Shown: positions 59,532-64,000 of the stretch, piece after piece
Layout of the letters: the number at the start of each line of letters is the position of its first letter
Numbering within the stretch: position 1 is the stretch's first letter
From: Chloroflexota bacterium
GTDB lineage: Bacteria; Chloroflexota; Dehalococcoidia; Lucifugimonadales; Lucifugimonadaceae
Length of the DNA stretch: 64,000 nucleotides
Direction of reading: 5' to 3'
NCBI GenBank assembly: GCA_027624075.1
Contig: JAQBUH010000011.1
Coordinates: 1-64,000, forward strand
The notes under the pieces: generated by a model
Told to the model about the DNA's origin: nothing
Databases searched by the model: none
The model's input: the letters and a program-made list of their open reading frames with translations, nothing else
Position numbers and translations under genes: made by a program

Positions 59532-60659
59532 TCAGGCGCCCCCTCCAACCGAAGCCGGGATCAAGCTCGTATTTGAGCCGCCAATTGGCAGGAACGGCAG
59601 GACGCCGCTTTCACTTGAGAGGATGAACTTCTTCACCCCCGGAAGGATCTCCTCCATCGCCTCCAGGTAGAGGCGGCGGCGCGTCACATCCGGCGAGCCG
59701 CGGTAGCCTTCCAGAATGGCGAGGAATCCGTCTGCCTCACCCTGGGCCTTGGCGATACGGCCGTTCCTGAAGCCCTGTGCAGCCTCGGTGATCCTTGCCG
59801 CCTCACCCTCCGCCTTCGGTATCTGCGCCGCCTCGTAGGCCAGGGCCTGGTTGATCGTGGTCTCACGGTCTTCCCGTGCCCTCACCACGTCCTCAAATGC
59901 CGCCTGGACTTCTTTTGGCGGATTAACGTTCTGCAACAGGACGTTCTGAATCTCTATGCCCGTGCTGTAAAACTGAGCGAGCTCGGTCATCTTCAGAAGA
60001 ATATCTGTCTGGACGCGTTCCTTCTCCGTTGTCAGGACGTCGTCAATGTTCCTGGCCCCAACAACCTGCCTAACCGCGGTCTCTGCTATGTCCCGCAGGG
60101 TCGTGCCGTCTGGCTGACCGGATGCGATGCCGCGGTCGCTGTCTCCGGGGTCGTCTACCGCAAAGAGGAAGTCTCGCAAGCTGCCGACGCGGTACTGCAC
60201 AACGACCTGCACGTCGACGATGTTCTCGTCGCTGGTGATCATCAGAGACTCTTCAGGCACAGATCTGGGTGCGCTGTTGCCATCTTCTCCACTACGGAAG
60301 CCGAGTTCGAGCTGCCGGGTGGTTGTTACGGAGACTACGTTCCGGGTGCCGATTGGCGCCGGATAGTGCCAGTGCAGGCCCGATGTCTCGAAGCGCTGGA
60401 ACTCTCCAAACGTTCTGAGTGCGGCCTGTTCTGCCGGCGATACGGTATAGAAGCCTGTCGCGAGCCAGATGAAGAGTGACAGGAAGAAGATCCCGAGCAC
60501 TATCACCAGCGCGCCGCCGCCGCCTACGCCGGGGGTGTTGAACGAGTTGCGCAGCCGGTTGATGATGTCCTCAAACTGTACATTTGGCTCCTCGTTCTGA
60601 GGCGGCCTGTACATCTTGAGGTCCTCGACCGTGCCGCCCTCGTTGTTAGCGATTGCCAT
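59532..60659 (-). CDS. hflK: HflK-like SPFH/prohibitin membrane protein
   Basis: 375 residues from ATG 60659, directly behind GGAGG; an upstream frame to 60767 is not needed. N-terminal cytoplasmic part with DIINRLRNSFNTPGVGGGGA, TM segment LVIVLGIFFLSLFIWLATGF, then YTVSPAEQAALRTFGEFQRF and HWHYPAPIGTRNVVSVTTTR of the SPFH domain, DVQVVVQYRVGSLRDFLFAV, and a C-terminal coiled coil (QALAYEAAQIPKAEGEAARI). Partner of hflC in a membrane complex that modulates FtsH. First gene of the operon. Confidence 0.9.
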   Translation of the reverse strand: MAIANNEGGTVEDLKMYRPPQNEEPNVQFEDIINRLRNSFNTPGVGGGGALVIVLGIFFLSLFIWLATGFYTVSPAEQAALRTFGEFQRFETSGLHWHYPAPIGTRNVVSVTTTRQLELGFRSGEDGNSAPRSVPEESLMITSDENIVDVQVVVQYRVGSLRDFLFAVDDPGDSDRGIASGQPDGTTLRDIAETAVRQVVGARNIDDVLTTEKERVQTDILLKMTELAQFYSTGIEIQNVLLQNVNPPKEVQAAFEDVVRAREDRETTINQALAYEAAQIPKAEGEAARITEAAQGFRNGRIAKAQGEADGFLAILEGYRGSPDVTRRRLYLEAMEEILPGVKKFILSSESGVLPFLPIGGSNTSLIPASVGGGA

Positions 60660-60880
60660 TGATCCTCCAACCTGTTCGTGGCCTGGTCTGCCCGTGGTCC
60701 GCTCGTATCGTGAACCGGGTGGGCTTGCCGTCTGGGACGGAACATTACAGAGCCGTGCGCTCGCCACAACTCGCCTCAGCCGGACAGGGCATAGACGGCG
60801 TTGGGCCGGTGCGGACAGCCGCCGACAAGTATAGCGAAGTACAGGGGTTCAACCCGGCAGTAAGCGCTCTATCTGCCGCT

Positions 60881-62272
60881 TTAACGGCCAACGGCAATCC
60901 CGCGGGCGTCCAGCAGCGCCTCGAATTCCGAGTACGTCGAAACGCCCCTGACGGCTTTAAGAAGGCCGGCCGAGCCGTTCTCTTGCTGGCGTAGTTCCCA
61001 CATTTGATGCGCTGTGGGGCTTACAGATGAAGGGCTGTCGCCGTAGCTCCCGTTGAAAGCGAAGAACGCCTGGTTGATCTTCCGGATGAAATAGCCGTTG
61101 TCCTGGAGCTCGACGCGCCGCCGCTCCATCCACGTCTCTGCCTCATCGGTCTCGCCAGCCGCCAGGAGTTCATCCGCACGCACCCTCGTGTCACGCATAA
61201 AGCGAAAGAAGTCGAACTCGCCCGGCTCAGGCTCAGGCGCCGGCGGCTCGTCTGGTGAAGTGAACGGCGGCGGAGGTTCCCGGACAGGCGCCGGATTTCC
61301 GGTGAGTTGGGCCCACGCCTCTCCGCCGATCTCGTTGCCCACGATGTTGGCGAGCGTCTCGTTGAGCTCGACCATCTGGCCGCCGCTGAAGAAAGAGCGG
61401 CCCAGCGGGTAGAAGAAGAGGTACGCGTGGACCCATTCGTGCGCCGCGACCTCAAGCGTGGGAAGCAGGTCGCGGGTGGACGATATGACGTTTGGATAGC
61501 TTGCCAGGCCGCCAGTGCGCATGATTGCGGCAGACAGATTGTTCTCTTCGAGCAGGAGCTTCTCTATGCGCTCCATGTCTGCCACTGAGATGTCCGGCTC
61601 GATGAGTATCGTCTCAGCGCGGTCGATGCGGTCTCTCGGTGAGATGACCAGCACGCTTGGCGGGTTGTCGATGCGGAAGTCGACGGGCGGCCAGATGAAA
61701 TCGCCCGCCACATTCAGGCCGACCTCCACAAGCCGGGCGCTGATCGCCGACTCCAGGTACTCCTCCACACTGTCGCGCAGCCCGTCACGCTCACTCAGAA
61801 GGTCGTCCAGTTCGCGTTGCCGTTCGGCGAGCGCCGCGGGAGCGACGGTGTCTTTGGAGGACTCTTCAAGGACGTTGAACTCGACACTACGGATGAGCGG
61901 CACAAGCTCCAGGTAACGGGCGAGGTCACGTTCCCTGTCCGCTGTTCCGGTGTCTGTCCAGGGAAACGCGGTGTAGACCCGGTGGAGCCACTTGTCGAGG
62001 AAGTTCTCGATCTCAAACGACAGAAGTCCGTAGCGGTGGCTTGCAGACGCTGCTTCGGCCGCTGTGAAAGATAGCGAGTCTCCGCGCGGGAGCATCCACG
62101 CAATGATGCCGTAGAGGACAAGAAGAGCGACGACGAGCCACCTGGAGACACGGCCCTCCGGCGCTCGCAGAGTCCGGCGGACGGGACGGATTACCAGTCT
62201 CAGCGGCAGCTTGAAGAGCCGCTGAGTGACGCGGTTTGCTGCCGGTTTCGGTGTGCGGCGTGCGGTTAGCAC
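60881..62272 (-). CDS. Membrane-anchored HExxH metallopeptidase-like protein
   Basis: 463 residues. Basic N-terminus with a TM helix (WLVVALLVLYGIIAWMLP, about residues 45-62), then a long region with a coiled coil (LAERQRELDDLLSERDGLRD). The core is EVAAHEWVHAYLFFYPLGRS, an HExxH zinc motif, followed by ELNETLANIVGNEIGGEAW, where Glu in NETLA can be the third zinc ligand (gluzincin-like). A Pro-rich spacer (PPPPFTSPDEPPAPEPEPGE) and a helical C-terminus follow. I cannot name the family. The divergent gene at 62343 also holds an HExxH motif. Confidence 0.75.
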   Translation of the reverse strand: MLTARRTPKPAANRVTQRLFKLPLRLVIRPVRRTLRAPEGRVSRWLVVALLVLYGIIAWMLPRGDSLSFTAAEAASASHRYGLLSFEIENFLDKWLHRVYTAFPWTDTGTADRERDLARYLELVPLIRSVEFNVLEESSKDTVAPAALAERQRELDDLLSERDGLRDSVEEYLESAISARLVEVGLNVAGDFIWPPVDFRIDNPPSVLVISPRDRIDRAETILIEPDISVADMERIEKLLLEENNLSAAIMRTGGLASYPNVISSTRDLLPTLEVAAHEWVHAYLFFYPLGRSFFSGGQMVELNETLANIVGNEIGGEAWAQLTGNPAPVREPPPPFTSPDEPPAPEPEPGEFDFFRFMRDTRVRADELLAAGETDEAETWMERRRVELQDNGYFIRKINQAFFAFNGSYGDSPSSVSPTAHQMWELRQQENGSAGLLKAVRGVSTYSEFEALLDARGIAVGR

Positions 62273-62342
62273 AAGTGGTTGACCCTGTGGATGCTGCTAC
62301 GAACTCCCTATCAACTGTGAACGTATATGTTTGTTACCCGAG

Positions 62343-64000
62343 ATGCACACGCGGTTTCACTATTTTCACAGGCTCATCGTTTTCGCTGCGACTGGCGCTC
62401 TGGCGTCTGCACTACTGCTGACGGCGTGTAGCGGCAAAGGCGCCGGCCGCGTCACGCCGGCTACTCCGGCCATAAGTACCGCGACGCAAACGCCCGTGGC
62501 AGTTAGCGCAGGCGCTGCCAGTCCCGCCAGTCCCGCCAGTCCTGCCAGTCCCGGCAGCTCTGGCAGACAGCCGTGGCCCGATGGCCAGCCGGTTGAGCAG
62601 TCGCAATGGGTGCGGGACAGGCTGGCCGCTGTGAAGATGATCTACCGCTTCACTCTCGCAGGCGAGGAGTGGATCGACGGATACGATTTCCGGCAGATGG
62701 TGGAGCAACCGGCATGGTTCGGAAGCCACGGCTACGGCTCATGGGCGGGCGCAGGCGAGGCGGTGCCGAGATCGGTGCTGCATGAGCTAGGCCACTCTTA
62801 CTGGGGCGCGTTCTCGGTCGCAGGCCGGCCCGAGCTTGATTGGGACACTTCGACCGGAACGGCGCCCGCGTTAGAGGCGTTCAGAGGAGACCTCGACACG
62901 TTCCTGAGGCAGCCGCCTGACCGGTTCGAGCCGTTGCGAGACCGTTTCAGGAACCTGCCGGGACTGAACGCCGGTGAGTACCCTGACCTGTTCCACTTCG
63001 GCGAGGCCGACCTCCTGTACATGACCGGAGGTAACCTGCAGCTCGTGCCGCCGGTCCTGCGGAAGTATGTCTCAGGCTATCTGCTGCCGGCAGGCGCAGG
63101 GCCTGAGGGCGGCGGCGGGATGCTCGCATCGTGGGACATCGCACTCTCGTGGTTCAACTCTCTCTCGCCCGATGACAGGCGGATCGCAGGAGAGCTATTC
63201 GGGCTTCAACACTTCCCTGAAGAGCCGTATGCGGGTCTGCCGCAAGTCAAATTCCCGGGCGATTTACCTGGTATCGCAGTAGAACTCCGTACGGTGTACG
63301 AAGGCGAGGAGCGGCAGCGCTTAATCGACTTCGCAGAGCAGTTCGCAGGGATACTCGACCGGGAGTTCTCTCTGGTCGATGCCGCAGGCGCTGACCGCGG
63401 GTTCGATTTCTGGCGTTCGTACCTGTCAGACAAGCTGGACCTGCACACCCGCTACCCGGAGGTGCTTACTGGCGTCGGCACAGCCCGAGCCCGCGAACTG
63501 TCTGCGGCGCTCGACCTGTATGGAGATCTGTCTGGACTGTCAGTGGATCTGCAAGTCACCCGATACCGGGAGGCGCAGAGGCAGGCGCTTGTGCCTGAGC
63601 TTGCGGTCCTGCTAAAGCCCCGGGCGATAGTCCGGCTGTTCGCAGATGTGGAGTCGGCTGGCGGGATAGCCGCCGTGCTGGGCAGCAGGGCAGCCAGGCT
63701 GACAGCCCTCGTTGAGGCGGTTGAGCGCGTCGGGTCAGCAAGCAGTGCGGCGGCAGGCGCGGCTGAGCTGGAGCGGTTCATGCGCTCTGTACCGGAGGAC
63801 GAACTGCGGTCAGACATATTCCTGCTGCTCGACCTGCTCCGCAGCGCTGACGATGGCCTGTCCGGCCGGGTGCTCCCGGCGCTGAGCGATGACGCGCTTC
63901 TGCTCTTGCTGCGGGTCCAGCCTGCTGCCGCAAGGTCGTTTGAGATCGGCCCGGAGCGGCTTCTCAAGGCGACGGGCGTTACCGCCGGATCATCGCTTGC
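62343..64000 (+). CDS. HExxH-containing lipoprotein, runs off the window
   Basis: Open from ATG 62343 to the window end without stop (552+ codons). The lipoprotein signal LASALLLTACSGKG is followed by a Ser/Ala/Pro-rich linker with SPASPASPASP-type repeats. The mature part has VPRSVLHELGHSYWGAFSVA (HExxH, His at about 147 and 151), then FHFGEADLLYMTGGNLQLVP and MLASWDIALSWFNSLSPDD; a third ligand could be the Glu in FGEADLL. Beyond residue 330 it is helical, with paired helices such as ELAVLLKPRAIVRLFADVES. It is divergent, 70 bp from another HExxH gene. Confidence 0.75.
   Translation, partial: MHTRFHYFHRLIVFAATGALASALLLTACSGKGAGRVTPATPAISTATQTPVAVSAGAASPASPASPASPGSSGRQPWPDGQPVEQSQWVRDRLAAVKMIYRFTLAGEEWIDGYDFRQMVEQPAWFGSHGYGSWAGAGEAVPRSVLHELGHSYWGAFSVAGRPELDWDTSTGTAPALEAFRGDLDTFLRQPPDRFEPLRDRFRNLPGLNAGEYPDLFHFGEADLLYMTGGNLQLVPPVLRKYVSGYLLPAGAGPEGGGGMLASWDIALSWFNSLSPDDRRIAGELFGLQHFPEEPYAGLPQVKFPGDLPGIAVELRTVYEGEERQRLIDFAEQFAGILDREFSLVDAAGADRGFDFWRSYLSDKLDLHTRYPEVLTGVGTARARELSAALDLYGDLSGLSVDLQVTRYREAQRQALVPELAVLLKPRAIVRLFADVESAGGIAAVLGSRAARLTALVEAVERVGSASSAAAGAAELERFMRSVPEDELRSDIFLLLDLLRSADDGLSGRVLPALSDDALLLLLRVQPAAARSFEIGPERLLKATGVTAGSSL

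Overview
The window is GC-rich (roughly 60%), with genes on both strands in short clusters. Its gene content suggests a free-living heterotrophic bacterium. Recurrent families are enolase-superfamily and amidohydrolase enzymes, alpha/beta hydrolases, luciferase-like monooxygenase, acyl-CoA dehydrogenases, molybdenum hydroxylases, beta-lactamase-fold hydrolases, and lipoproteins with long Thr/Pro/Ala linkers. That mix, with GTG and TTG starts and no lipopolysaccharide or outer-membrane genes, is compatible with a marine or sediment Chloroflexota (Dehalococcoidia/SAR202-like) genome. This assignment is inference; there is no rRNA here to test it.

Layout. 0.3-1.5 kb: a secreted/anchored protein broken by a 17-bp tandem duplication. 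1.6-9.6 kb: uptake and catabolism (DMT permease, serine hydrolase, unnamed conserved-looking protein, enolase-superfamily dehydratase, two coupled alpha/beta hydrolases, amidohydrolase). 9.6-14.7 kb: a dispersed repeat element, a secreted serpin, tRNA-Ser(TGA), and a MarR-nitroreductase cluster divergent from an NmrA-like oxidoreductase with two palindromic operator candidates. 14.7-19.6 kb: a mobile-DNA zone with CheX, a fibronectin-III-like relic, a complete insertion sequence carrying a split transposase, YbaB, and a REP-associated tyrosine transposase between REP arrays. 19.6-24 kb: MFS exporter, LLM oxidoreductase, HEAT-like protein, 2-hydroxyacid dehydrogenase. 24-27 kb: receiver - histidine kinase - receiver. 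27-30 kb: methyltransferase, cupin, propeller fragment, DUF6174 lipoprotein. 30-34 kb: DUF1800 - NHL propeller - DUF1501. 34-38.3 kb: small regulators, two acyl-CoA dehydrogenases, HIT protein. 38.5-48 kb: molybdenum hydroxylase (FAD, 2Fe-2S and two tandem large subunits), a MoaD-like protein, then a pterin cluster (folE, FolM-like pteridine reductase, SDR, folB). 48.4-52.1 kb: LarA-like racemase, then an ECF42-type sigma factor with two DGPF/YCII proteins and a decayed third. 52.3-58.3 kb: serine hydrolase, trypsin-like lipoprotein, sugar nucleotidyltransferase, CBS protein, cytidylate-kinase-like protein, TetR, HPP membrane protein. 58.4-64 kb: hflK-hflC and two divergent proteins with HExxH zinc-protease signatures, the second running off the window.

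The most informative observations are: (1) the exact 17-bp duplication whose removal restores a reading frame; (2) a family of 230-280-bp repeats whose ends share GGCTCTGTT with the resident insertion sequence; (3) the ECF42-DGPF module with a TGTCGA-N17-CGTC promoter candidate and a pseudogenised third DGPF copy; (4) tandem CoxL-type paralogues beside a MoaD-like protein with a residue extension after its diglycine, and a pterin operon; (5) the divergent HExxH pair. No CRISPR array, prophage or recognisable defence island was found.
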